Below are positions 54,835 to 64,000 of a stretch of 64,000 bases of DNA, one piece after another (the first letter of the stretch is position 1; the number at the start of each line of letters is the position of its first letter). Under the pieces are notes generated by a model that ran no database searches, was not told where the DNA came from, and saw nothing but the letters and a program-made list of their open reading frames with translations. A program made the translations under genes and the position numbers. The stretch is from positions 103,332 through 167,331 of the forward strand of contig NQMI01000038.1 of assembly GCA_002270565.1 (NCBI GenBank), written 5' to 3'. Origin of the DNA: Stenocarpella maydis. Lineage: Eukaryota; Ascomycota; Sordariomycetes; Diaporthales; Diaporthaceae.

Positions 54835-57800
54835 ATGGCCAAGAAGGCACGTCAAAGAATTAGTTATGGTATGTACCTCGTGCGCCCTCTCATGCCGCCC
54901 TCCCCGCCTCTGCTCTCGCCATCCCAGACGGCTTTGACCCCGCACATGGCAGCTGTTGCGCAGCCGTGGTCGCATGCGAGCAATACCCATGGGCCATGCC
55001 GCCGTTTCACCCTCGCCCTCCCGCCTTGCCTGTCTCTAACTTCATGCGTCCTCTCCCCAGTTCTCGAGCGCGCCGATAAGCAAGTCGGGGGCCACAAGCT
55101 CGGTGTCAATGGCCTCGCCATCGATCGCGACCAGTCAATCCTGTGAGCCCCAACTCTCGCGCGCGACGCTCTCGGCAGTTCCACTACCCCCGATTCGCCC
55201 CTGCGCTGCGTGTTACTGACCACGCCCGTTCCTGTCCTGCAGCTACTCAGGAGGTCGTGACGGTACCATATGCGCCTGGGACCTGAACCTCGACCTGACT
55301 GGCAGGGGCCTCTCCTCCACCACCGACTCGGCCCCGAACGACGCATCCAAGTCCAGGAACACCACAAAATTCCGCGCCCAGACTCTCGCACACACTAACT
55401 GGATATGCGACATCGCTCTGGCACAGAGCAATGCCGCTGTCATAACTGCCTCCCAAGACCAGATTGTCAAGCTCTGGCGACCGCACGCGAACCAGAACGA
55501 CGAGCCGCACAAGATCGGAGAACATGCCGACTACGTCAAGTGTGTCTCATCGCCCGGCCAGCAGTCCTCCTGGGTGGCCACTGGCGGCTTTGACCGGAAG
55601 GTGTACCTGTGGGACCTGAATGGCGGCGGGAAGACGCTCGAGATCGACACCAAGGGCGAGGAGAGTGCGGAGAAGGGCTCTGTCTACTCGCTCAGCACAA
55701 CCGAGAACATGCTGGCCTACGGGGGCCCCGAATCCATCCTACATCTCTGGGACCCAAGGGCTGGGAAGCGAATCACGAAGTTCCGAGGTCATACATCCAA
55801 TATTAGGTCCATATTGCTGAGCGCCGCGGGCGACATGGTCATGACGGGCAGTGCGGACCAGACTGTCAAGGTCTGGAGTGTCACCGCAGGCCGCTGCATG
55901 CACACCCTCACCATGCACAACGACAGCGTTTGGTCGCTCTACTCCGAGGACCCGGAGCTCTCCGTCTTCTACAGCACCGACCGTTCGGGCCTGATCGCGA
56001 AGACCGATGTGCGGGGCACCATGGGGGAGATGGACGAGGGTCTCTCACTCGCTATCGCGCAAGAGCATGATACGGTCTTCAGGGTTGTGGCGGCCGGCGA
56101 CTATATGTGGACCGCGACCCAGCGATCATCCATCAACCGCTGGCACAACATAGACACCGGGGCCGACATCCCTCTGCCGGAGCCCTTCAAGCAACAACGC
56201 GCCTCGATTGCAGCCAACCTACCCCAGTCGACGTCATCACCGGTCACCAACGGCAAGCCCAAGGAAATCCCAGCGAGATCCATCCTTAGGATATCTAACA
56301 CAGCGAGGCTCCCCGCGCCCGAGCTCGCCTCAAACGGAGACGTTGACGCGCAGACTATTGAGTCTGTTGTCAACGTGCTGGAGCCGATACAGCACGTTCC
56401 AGAGGAGACCATCGAGGGTCAATTCGGTCTTGTTAAGCACCGCCTACTCGCGGACAAGCGGCGCGTGTTGACCCTGGACACGGCGGGCGACGTCCTGCTG
56501 TGGGACCTTATACAGGTAAGGCGCGTGCTCTGCTGTTGGTCTTGATGAGGCTAACCAGCATCTTTTGCAGTGCAAACCTGTTCAGAGCTTTGGCAAGAAG
56601 CACCTTGAGGACGTTGAGCCTCTGGTCAATACCCTTGAGAACGTGTCACCTTGGTGTTCGGTTGACACAAGCTCTGGGAACCTCACAGTTGTATTGGAAC
56701 CCTTCAATTGCTTTGACGCAGAGCTGTATGCCGATGAGCTGGTCTTGGATGAGCCTGTCGACTTCAGGGAAGACCAGAGAAGTGAGCTAGTTGTCCCAAT
56801 CCCGTGCACTCGCCCGAAATGGCTAACACCACATCTCAGTCAACCATGGAAAGTGGATCCTTAGATATCTCTTTTCCAAGCTTATTGATGAGGAAATCAG
56901 GCGCGACGAGGCTCATCGCGCTAAGTTGAACGAGACCGTCGAGAAGAATATTGCAGCAGCAAAGGCCCGGCCTCCAGTCAGCGTCACGATCCCTACCTCG
57001 ACGACCAACTGGGAACAGGCGGCTGAATCTCCAATGACGCCCAGAGCTAATGGCTCTCAATATCCGCCCATGACACCAGGCATGGGCATTGGACTCGCGA
57101 CTCCCGGGCTTCCTGGGCTTAAGGAGGAAGATGAAAGCTCCGCGGCTCCTCTTGACGGGGGAACATTCGCAGCAAGCCGGCCGTCCCAGGAGAGAGAGGA
57201 CTACTTCACCAACGCTATATCATCGGCAGATGGCAATCAGGCTGCGAAACCCGCGGCAACCCCAGCCGAACAGCCAGCTGAGAATGGCAAAGACAAGGAG
57301 AAAGAGAAGGAAAAGGAAAAAGACAAAGACAAAGGCGAGGCCAAACAGCCGAGCACACCTTTCGGCAAGAAATTCCGCATGGGCATGTCATTCGGCACTA
57401 AGAAGCTCGGTCGATCTGCCTCGACAACAGCCACAGAGAAGCCAGCGATCACAGAGGAGAAGACGGAAGAATCGGAGTCCTCGTCAACCCATGAACCCGA
57501 GAAGGAGTATGACGACAACTTCCTCGGGGTGATTCAAAAGATCCAAGACGAGTATGAGAAGCAGTTAGCCGATACTCCGGAGAAGGTCATCGAGACGAGG
57601 GTCACACCGAGCCTCACCAACGAGACACCGGTGCTCAAGCTGCCCGCTGGGACCAAGGTGATTATCCAGGAGGAAACCTCGGGAGGCAGCGCGGAGTTGT
57701 ATCGTGGCACCATTGAGACGGTTGGTGCCGACGCGGACATTATCGAGAAGTGCGCACCGCAGTGGCTGGGCGAGGTACTGCTGCTCAACACTGTCCCGCA

Positions 57801-58326
57801 GAAGGATCCTGTCAAGGTGTCCTTCGTGCTCCACCCATGGCCAGACTCGGGACTGCCAACTCTGACGTCCGCTGACGGTAACAACCGTCTGAACGCCAAT
57901 AAGATGCTCCGGGTGAGGAAGATCCTGGCGTACGTCGCTGAGAGGATCGATCCCACGTTTGAGCAACCCGACAACGACGCAGAGCCGAACCCGGATGTGA
58001 TGAAGCCGGAGGAGTACCTTGAGCTCTATTGCAACGAACAGGTGAGCTCGCTCTAGCCCGCGTGCACAGATGTAAGGCGTCCCGCTTACTGACACTATTT
58101 GCAGCTCCTGCCAATAAACATGACCCTCGCCACTCTGCGTGCGTATATATGGAAGGGCGGCAACGACGTCGTTCTATATTATAAAGCCAATGGGAAGAAG
58201 GAGATACCGCTGCCACCACCTGAGCAGCCTGAACAGCCAGCGGCCGCGGAGCAAGAAACCCAGGCAGATGGCCCCCCTGCCGCCGGTGAAGGCCTAGCTG
58301 GGCAAGCTGCCGCTGCGGCAGCCTAG
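54835..58326 (+). CDS. DUF1: WD40 protein of the WDR48/UAF1 family (Duf1, Bun107-like)
   Basis: Activating partner of ubiquitin-specific proteases (UAF1 with USP1/USP12/USP46 in animals, Duf1 in yeast, Bun107 with Ubp9 in fission yeast). Exons 54835-54868, 55061-55142, 55243-56515, 56571-56781, 56840-58041 and 58105-58326 give 1007 aa. An N-terminal propeller begins L-G-V-N-G-L-A-I-D and [13 protein letters not shown], with further repeats including [16 protein letters not shown] and [13 protein letters not shown]. After the propeller comes the helical ancillary segment ([13 protein letters not shown]) and a Lys/Glu-rich linker. The C-terminal DUF3337 region ends [16 protein letters not shown], a SUMO-like fold. 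A Pro/Glu/Ala tail closes the protein. Confidence 0.92.
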
Positions 58327-58727
58327 AGTTTTTGCTGTGTTCGGCGGCGCCAGCGGAGGTATTGGAGGTGCGGATTGGCCCCGGTCGGAAGACGGCTCTT
58401 GAATGTCTATTCTTCTGTAGCTCGTCTATAAGGTATCTCGGATACCAGAGAGGGCCTGGCACATATTGTACAATAGCGGAGTGGTTTTCCACGAGAGAAG
58501 ACGTCGAGTTTCAATATCGATGTCCTCGCAGCCTTTGAATGCACTGCACTCCTGTGCTTATGTGTTCCGCAGTGCAAGCAAGTGTCCTTCAGAACACGGG
58601 ATTCAGTTATCTTTGCGCGTGCGCCGTCCCCGTCGCCGGGAGCCCAGGGGTTGGGAGGGCTCAGCTGGGCACGCAACATTGGCCCGCGACGAAGAAGGAC
58701 TTTGTCCCACGGAGACATGCCAATCCT
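58327..58727. other. Convergent intergenic region DUF1 / PET8
   Basis: 401 nt between facing stop codons. Overlapping frames here are shadows. Nothing else is recognised. Confidence 0.5.
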
Positions 58728-59693
58728 TCAAGGCAGGTCGGACTCGGACCGTTTTGTCTCTGCGCCGCGCTCGAGAGAGTTGACGACCCACTGGTAACTA
58801 CCCAGGAAGATGGCTCCCCCGATGCTGATCCACATGACCCTAGGGCCTATGCCCGCGAAGAAGGGTCGCACCCCGTTCTCCTTTAGTATTCCCGCCACGA
58901 TATCCCACACCCTCCGGCGCTCAGAGCTCAGCATGACCCTGGTCTTGAGCACGTCGAGGGGCGTGGTGAGGGCGGCGGCCACGGCGCCTGAGACACTCCC
59001 GTAGAGCGCCGACTCGCCGGCGCCGACAAGATCCGCACCACCGGCCGCCCGCCTTCTCTCCCGCGAGTACGACTTGAGCGCCTCCCACAGCGGGAACTGG
59101 ATGACGGTGAAGGGGACCTCGCGCAGAATGGTTATCCCCCAGCCGCGGTAGAGCTCGCGCCACACCCCCGCGATCCCCACGCGTGCCCGCCGGTCCAGGA
59201 TCGCCCGCAGGCTCGACAGCGACGACCCGCCGTGCTGGCCCGCCTGCGCGCGCTGCTTGACGACCTCGGTTGGGACGCGCACCGCGCAGGCGGCGACTTC
59301 GCCCAGGGATGCGGCGAGCATGTGGTCCACCGCCGTGCCCTCTCCTTCGCCTCTCCCCTGTGGCCCTGTTTTTGTTGTTGTTGTCGTTATGGTGGTGTTG
59401 GTGGTGGTGTTGCTGACCTCGCCCAGTGCGCGCCGCCGCGCCCCGGCCAGGGCCGACTTGGTCGCCTCGTAGGTGCAGAAGAAGAAGGCGGCGCCCGGGG
59501 CGGACCCCAGCGCCGCGGACCCGACGCCCCGGTAGATGCCCCGGAACCCGCCCGACGCGAAGAAGCCCTCGGACGACTGGAGGCGTGTCTTGAGCGTGTC
59601 GAGGGGGAAGAGGGTCAGGTCGACTGTGGTGCCGGCGACGCCGCCCGCGACGAGGGCGTGCGTGAAGGGCGGGTTCGCCGGGGAGGAGGACAT
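58728..59693 (-). CDS. PET8: Mitochondrial S-adenosylmethionine carrier (Pet8/Sam5)
   Basis: Inner-membrane SLC25 carrier that brings SAM into mitochondria in exchange for S-adenosylhomocysteine. Intronless, 321 aa. Repeat signatures are [16 protein letters not shown] and P-L-D-V-L-K-T-R. The start [27 protein letters not shown] and the middle [16 protein letters not shown] are typical of Pet8/SAMC. A Thr-rich low-complexity loop (about 95-110) between helices 2 and 3 is encoded by simple GTT/ACC repeats and probably lies in the matrix loop. The protein is GC-rich and close to the usual family length. Confidence 0.93.
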   Translation of the reverse strand: MSSSPANPPFTHALVAGGVAGTTVDLTLFPLDTLKTRLQSSEGFFASGGFRGIYRGVGSAALGSAPGAAFFFCTYEATKSALAGARRRALGEVSNTTTNTTITTTTTKTGPQGRGEGEGTAVDHMLAASLGEVAACAVRVPTEVVKQRAQAGQHGGSSLSSLRAILDRRARVGIAGVWRELYRGWGITILREVPFTVIQFPLWEALKSYSRERRRAAGGADLVGAGESALYGSVSGAVAAALTTPLDVLKTRVMLSSERRRVWDIVAGILKENGVRPFFAGIGPRVMWISIGGAIFLGSYQWVVNSLERGAETKRSESDLP

Positions 59694-60159
59694 CGGCCCT
59701 TTTCTGTTCTTTTTTTTTCCTCTACTTTTTTCTTTAATATTTTGTACTGCGCCCTGCCTTGGGATTACCGGTGCTGCCGGTGGGGCGGGGGCCGCCTGAC
59801 TTGGTCCGAGGTGTAAGACAGGTCGTCGTCGGCGGAGAGGCCTGCGTTAGGTCGAGGGAGTTGTTTGGGAGGTCGTGGCTATATGTTAAGAGGCATTCTG
59901 TTGTGTTGGTGGTTTGGTACTTAAATGTTATCTCTGACGCACAGACCTCCTTAGGTAAGCACTCTTAGGTAAGCAGAGACAAGAAGCGAGCGACAGAGGT
60001 CTGTAACTGTCAGGACCTATCATGCCTATCAGGGCGTCTCGTGCTGCTCCGGCAGGAGCCCCAGTATCAGGACTCCACAGAGGGGGCCTTCCCTGATAAC
60101 GTGCCGGCTGAAGGCCATTCTCGTACGCGTCAAAGAAGAAACGACAGCGCAGCAAGTAA
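59694..60159. promoter_or_regulatory. PET8 promoter and edge of the right repeat block
   Basis: A T-rich leader lies just upstream of PET8. Two CTTAGGTAAGCA direct repeats lie at about 59952-59976. Composition shifts to AT-rich after about 60.15 kb. No gene. Confidence 0.5.
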
Positions 60160-60761
60160 ACCAGAATGCGTTAAAGGCCGGCTATAAAAGAGGGAAGTTT
60201 GGCTGGCAGAAAAGAGGAAAAGGAGGAAGGGGCAAGTTCAGTTGTACGTATTGCTGCGAATATACTGCTTCTGCGCTACTATCCCGCTGCTCTGCCGCTG
60301 CGTGTACCTATTCACTCTGCTTGTATTTAACAACCCTTACAGTAATCTAAACGCAGCCCTTATAAGGACTAAGGGACCGCCTTTTTATTAGCTAACTCCA
60401 AACTTAAATTTCTTCCTTAATATTATAAGTTAGCCTTATGGCTGCTATTTAAAGGTTCTTAAGATGATTTATTCAGCGGAGCGGGACATGTATCAAGCAT
60501 GCAAAGCATGCGAGATATGCGGCCCGTGTAGCATTCTTACCCAGCATAATTACCCGAAAGTTATCTGAGTCTGGATTGGTCCGTTAAGAATCCTTAAGTC
60601 TTAATTGGTTAATAACGATATACCTCTAAAAGTATTTAGCTGAGAGGAAATTATTAAGAAGATATATTATTGAAAATTGTAGTCTGTTATTAAAGAGGAA
60701 GGCGCGGGCTGGAAGGGGGCATAGTAAGGCGCCGCAGGCTTAGCGCTACAGGCAGGGGGTC

Positions 60762-60780
60762 CTAGGGGGGAACCCCCTAG
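60762..60780. other. CTAG-ended hairpin (8-bp stem)
   Basis: CTAGGGGG - GAA - CCCCCTAG is a perfect inverted repeat inside GC-rich sequence within the AT-rich block. Helitrons end with a short GC hairpin near a CTRR terminus, and a helicase relic lies 0.9 kb away, but orientation and spacing are not diagnostic. Confidence 0.4.
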
Positions 60781-60829
60781 AAATAATAAAAGGATGCCTT
60801 CAGAATAGACTGAATTTATTACTAAGTTG

Positions 60830-60854
60830 NNNNNNNNNNNNNNNNNNNNNNNNN
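60830..60854. other. Assembly gap (25 N)
   Basis: Run of N, an unresolved join in the assembly. Real distance across it is unknown. Confidence 1.
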
Positions 60855-61300
60855 GTCCTTTAGTAGCTTATAGGCTTCTGCAGGGCCTGAGATCCAAGCA
60901 ATAGCAGCCTGTGGGCTTGAAGATAGGCTATCTCTTAAGAGCATTAAGAGAATAGCCTGATCACTATCACTTAGGCTATTAGCTATAGAAGGGTCTGCAA
61001 GAAATTAGCTATACCCTATAGCCCGTAGCATAATAGCAAACGCTTGCTTCCACTAGTCGAAATTTTCAGGGCCTTTTAGGCGATACGTCTCTGGGAAGGT
61101 ATATACCTTCTTAGAGAGCTCCTTACTAAAATCGGAACTAAATCCAGTGGGTTCTGGCTGCCTTCCAGGGCCCATAGGCCCCTGATCAGGGCCCGTAGGC
61201 CCTATAGAAGGACTTTCTATATCCATAGGCTCCGAGGGGGCCGTCTGGGGCACTTGAGGCGCTGGAGGCGCCGGCTGGGGCGCCTGCTATATGATACTAT
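60855..61300 (-). pseudogene. Copia-like retrotransposon gag relic, RIP-degraded
   Basis: On the minus strand, a Pro/Gln/Gly-rich start (P-M-D-I-E-S-P-S-I-G-P) leads into T-F-P-E-T-Y-R-L-K-G-P-E-N-F-D-stop-W-K-Q-A-F-A-I-M-L-R-A-I, then S-L-S-D-S-D-Q-A-I-L-L-M-L-L-R-D-S and A-A-I-A-W-I-S-G-P-A-E-A-Y-K-L-L. The L-x-G-x-E-N-F/Y-x-x-W pattern is that of fungal Ty1/copia gag polyproteins. Stops are TAG/TAA at Gln codon positions. The frame runs into the assembly gap. No LTR pair or pol could be traced. Confidence 0.65.
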
Positions 61301-61639
61301 TATTAGGCACTAGGAATGCTCTGCTAGTAGTGGTTGATATAGTAGTAATTATATTTGCTTGGCTGCTGATTAGCTCCTCCTTTAGGTTGATGATTCTGGT
61401 GGTACTGGTAAGATGTATACTCTTAAGGTGATTTCTGCTATAGTTTAGTAGATCTTTATAACCTATGGTAATCTATACTGGGTGATAGAGAAGGCTGCTC
61501 CTACTAGTATTATGGTAAATGCTATCTAGGGCTAGATGATCCACTCTCTCTTTAAGATCCCTATTATAATATTTAGGTTTAGGGAGCTTCTCTAGCTAAT
61601 AGTTATAGAGGCTATTAATATCTGGAATAAGCACTAGCA

Positions 61640-62760
61640 TATTAAGTACTTTGTAATTAATGAGAAGTTAATGATTAGTTCCTGGATGCTTTATTTTATT
61701 AACTAGCATATATAGTAGATCTTTAAGTATATAGATTTGTTTTTTGATAGCTAGAATGTTGTTCTTATGGGTAACTTCTATTAGCTCCCTCCTATAGCTA
61801 TGAAGCTGCTTTTTGCTGATGACTCCCAGCTAAGAGAGGCTTGGGATAAGGCCTGCCGTGCTGCCTATGAGCAGTTTAATAGGACCATTGAGCTGACATA
61901 GGTGGTCCGGAAGTAGGGTGACGGCCAGGCTGCATTTCGTGCTGCTCTAGGCGGGCTGTGGGAGAACAACCCTATGCAGCTATACTGGCGGATGTTAGCA
62001 AGCTATATTTAGAGCGGCTTGCCCCTGGATAAGGTTAAGAAGTTTAATAATGCCCTCTATATTTATAGAATAAATGCTAAGGTTTATAAGTTAAATATTA
62101 CTTATTTAGAGCATCTTAATGCTCTAGTTATTAATTATAAGGTAATAAATACTAGTCCGGGTATAAAGGCTATTGATTTTAAGGATACCAGAAACCTATA
62201 TAACTCTCTCACCCTCTGCTATAATACTTACATAATGCTAATAGAAAACTTATAGATGGCTGCTAGCCTTATTAATAGTGCGATAGGGGTTGTTTATAAT
62301 ATTGTATAAGCTGCTGATGTTAAAGATTCCTGCTATATATAGCCCTTTGTCATCCTGGTTAAGATGGATAAGTATAGCGGCCTGGCTTGCTTTTATAGCA
62401 AGTTGGCCTAGGATATTATGCCTATCTTCCTATTAAAGCGAGACTCTAAGAAGGGCAAGGCTGCTTGCTCCTAGATGCAGTTTCCCATAACCATTACATA
62501 TACTATTACTATATATAAGTCTTAGGGGGCAATACTAGACCGCACTATTCTTAATATTGCGGCTAAGTAGTTTACTATTAGCCTAATATATATTGCTATT
62601 TTAAGGGTTAAAATGCTTAAGGGCTTAATATTTAAGGAGCTATTCTCATTAGCTGATCTTAAGGTAGCTAAGGATAATATTAGTCTCTAGCATATAAAGG
62701 ACTATCTATAGCATTATAATGCTAGGGAGATCCTTAATAGCCATCCCTATTTATAGCAGC
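61640..62760 (+). pseudogene. PIF1-like ATP-dependent DNA helicase relic (Helitron or stand-alone), RIP-degraded
   Basis: The plus-strand frame, interrupted by TAG/TAA, holds helicase blocks in order: N-F-Y-stop-L-P-P-I (the G-D-F-x-Q-L-P-P motif III) near 61775-61800, E-Q-F-N-R-T-I-E-L-T near 61870-61900 (motif with T-E-L), L-C-Y-N-T-Y-I-M-L near 62215-62245 (the G-x-R-V-M-L motif), N-S-A-I-G-V-V-Y, and S-R-M/C-Q-F-P... then I-T-I-Y-K-S-Q-G-A-T-L-D near 62505-62540 (motif V/VI region, H-K-S/A-Q-G). The N-terminal ATP-binding part is missing or unreadable. Gln-to-stop changes fit RIP. Confidence 0.75.
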
Positions 62761-63240
62761 TACCTACTGCTCCAGCCCTTATCTTTAATGATAATCCAGT
62801 ATAGGAGGGGGGTACTTAGTGGAGGGAGGAGAACCTCTATAACTAATTCTATAGATTAGAAGTTTTAAAGCAGCAGATATCTAGTTAATAAATAATAATT
62901 CATACTTTCCTCTAACTAGCATATACTACTATTATTCTTACTTACTATTCTTTTTAATAAGTATTTAGCTTGGTTTCTAAGTATTCCCTGCTAACTATTT
63001 CTTTCTTCTAGTATTAAAACACCTACCTACCAACTAATAAGAGGAATACAGCCCAGGATATCAACTCTACGCTTATAAGTCTATGTGGTAATAGAGTCTG
63101 CTTGCTAAAGACTACTACCTGCAAGTAAATAGTATATTTAAGCTANATAAGAGACAGTCTTATAGGTGTACTATATAAAATAAGTGGGAAAGCTATATGA
63201 AAAATAACCTTGGCAAAAGAGCATCTGAATGTTTGAGATA

Positions 63241-63548
63241 AGTTAAATGGATGACTTAAGCCCACCTGGACCCTGCGAAAGTGCTGAGGTCACCCCCGCC
63301 CCAGCGGCTCAAAGCTCACAAGCTCTCAGGGGTCCAGGCTGCTTGAGCTTGGTGCTGCGGGGCACAGCAGGCCACACACACACTCTCGGCAGAAATACAT
63401 GTAGTGTACATAACCAGTATCTACTTTTCTGCACATCCTGACGAACAAGTGACTTTTGTTTATAGTCTCTGAACCTCACAAGACTCGGCATCTCCCAATT
63501 TCTGCAGCACTCAATGATCCGCTATGGGCCGCCACATGACCCGGAGGC
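63241..63548. promoter_or_regulatory. Promoter region of TilS-like gene
   Basis: GC content returns to normal here. A short upstream ATG frame (63512) ends in TGA before the chosen start and could act as an upstream ORF. Nothing else is recognised. Confidence 0.45.
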
Positions 63549-64000
63549 ATGAGCTCCATCCCACAGGTGCTGCACCGCACTGCTAAGCCGGTCGCCGTCT
63601 CCGAGTTTGTCGATGCCGTGCAGGCGATATGCCGTCCCAGATTCCCCGGCGCCCGTGGCCGGCAGCTACGCCCAATCGGTACGGCGGACCCCGTCATGCC
63701 TGGCTCGGTTGGGCTATAAACTCGTGTTATGGTCCAGCACTGACCGTGTCTCGCAGGTCTGGCCATCAGCGGAGGGGTTGACTCCATGGCGCTGGCGTAC
63801 CTGTGTTCACGAGTCCACAGAGTCTACGTTCAGCCAGGGATAAAGGTGGCCGACAATCCCGTCAGTGCTTATTGCTGCATGGTGGTAGACCATCGCATGC
63901 GCGAAGGGAGCAGCCAGGAGGCCGAGAACGTCCGAGCCACCCTGGCGGACATGGGCCTCAAGGTCCAAGTGATGGGCATCGGCTGGAGAGAGTTCCTGGA
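63549..64000 (+). CDS. tRNA(Ile)-lysidine synthase-like PP-loop protein (5' part)
   Basis: Exon 1 is 63549-63678 and exon 2 starts at 63757 and runs off the window; 124 residues are visible. Removing the 78-nt intron (CG|GTACGG ... CGCAG|GT, branch-like CTGAC at 63740) joins P-I-G with L-A-I-S-G-G-V-D-S-M-A-L-A-Y-L, a perfect PP-loop (S48-S53). Later V-V-D-H-R-M-R-E-G-S-S-Q-E-A matches the V-D-H-x-L-R-x-x-S-x-x-E-A motif of TilS. Bacterial and organellar TilS makes lysidine at C34 of tRNA-Ile(CAU). Fungal members are poorly studied and may act in mitochondria; the substrate is inferred only from family. The C-terminal part is outside the window. Confidence 0.88.

Larger units (their letters stand above)
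60160..63240. repeat. AT-rich, RIP-degraded repeat block (right) with assembly gap
   Basis: Same character as the left block: TA-rich, stop-riddled. It contains a promoter-like GC-normal start with a TATA box (GCTATAAAAGAG near 60180), a copia-like gag relic, a PIF1-like helicase relic, a 25-base N gap (60830-60854) and a single n at 63146. The gap sits at the edge of the gag relic, which suggests that repeat copies confused the assembly. Confidence 0.8.

Noticed and set aside
1..64000. tRNA, rRNA genes, CRISPR arrays, riboswitches
   Set aside because: No TψC/anticodon-arm pattern, rRNA core, regularly spaced repeat array or thiamine-type riboswitch gene context was found by eye; a covariance-model scan would be decisive.

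Overview
The window is a piece of a filamentous ascomycete genome, most likely a Sordariomycete (Pezizomycotina). The evidence is short spliceosomal introns (about 50-180 nt, GTRNGY donors, CTRAC-like branch points), GC-rich genes, fungus-only families (Ssn8, Swd2, Ama1, Sal1-type carriers, SRP9-21) and AT-rich repeat blocks whose relic reading frames carry C-to-T/G-to-A nonsense changes typical of repeat-induced point mutation (RIP). Genus cannot be decided from sequence alone. Splice junctions were joined by hand from conserved protein frames.

Layout. (1) 1-5.4 kb: AT-rich RIP block with relics of a Ulp1-like cysteine protease frame, a possible solo LTR and a Tc1/mariner-type transposase. 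(2) 6.4-59.7 kb: gene-dense block of 20 genes: DCP2 (decapping), a DUF4112 protein, the ribonucleotide reductase small subunit, SRP9-21, OAC1 (mitochondrial oxaloacetate carrier), SWD2 (COMPASS/CPF), NCS2 (tRNA thiolation), an APH-fold kinase, a tandem PH-domain protein, a secreted GH5 glycosidase, a Mediator tail-like subunit, an Xaa-Pro aminopeptidase, SSN8 (cyclin C), a Ca2+-regulated mitochondrial carrier (SAL1 type), a large single-pass membrane protein with an adhesin-like ectodomain, AMA1 (meiotic APC/C activator), BET4 (Rab geranylgeranyltransferase alpha), a small Cys-rich protein, a WDR48/Duf1 homologue and PET8 (mitochondrial SAM carrier). (3) 60.1-63.2 kb: a second AT-rich RIP block with a copia-like gag relic and a PIF1-like helicase relic, including an assembly gap. 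(4) 63.5-64 kb: the 5' end of a TilS-like PP-loop gene that runs off the edge.

The standout is AMA1 (44761-47591, minus strand). Its frame is intact from the C-box (DRFVPVR) to a C-terminal Ile-Arg tail except for three in-frame UAG codons, each exactly where the Cdc20/Cdh1/Ama1 family has a conserved tryptophan (UGG). No other nonsense change or frameshift was seen. This is the expected genomic signature of a gene whose full product needs A-to-I mRNA editing (UAG read as UGG), a process known in sexual tissues of Sordariomycetes. DNA alone cannot prove the editing.

Functional links: the genes are mostly unrelated housekeeping genes, but three mitochondrial carriers, two Mediator-related genes (tail-like subunit and cyclin C, 4 kb apart) and two tRNA anticodon-modification genes (NCS2, TilS-like) share the window.
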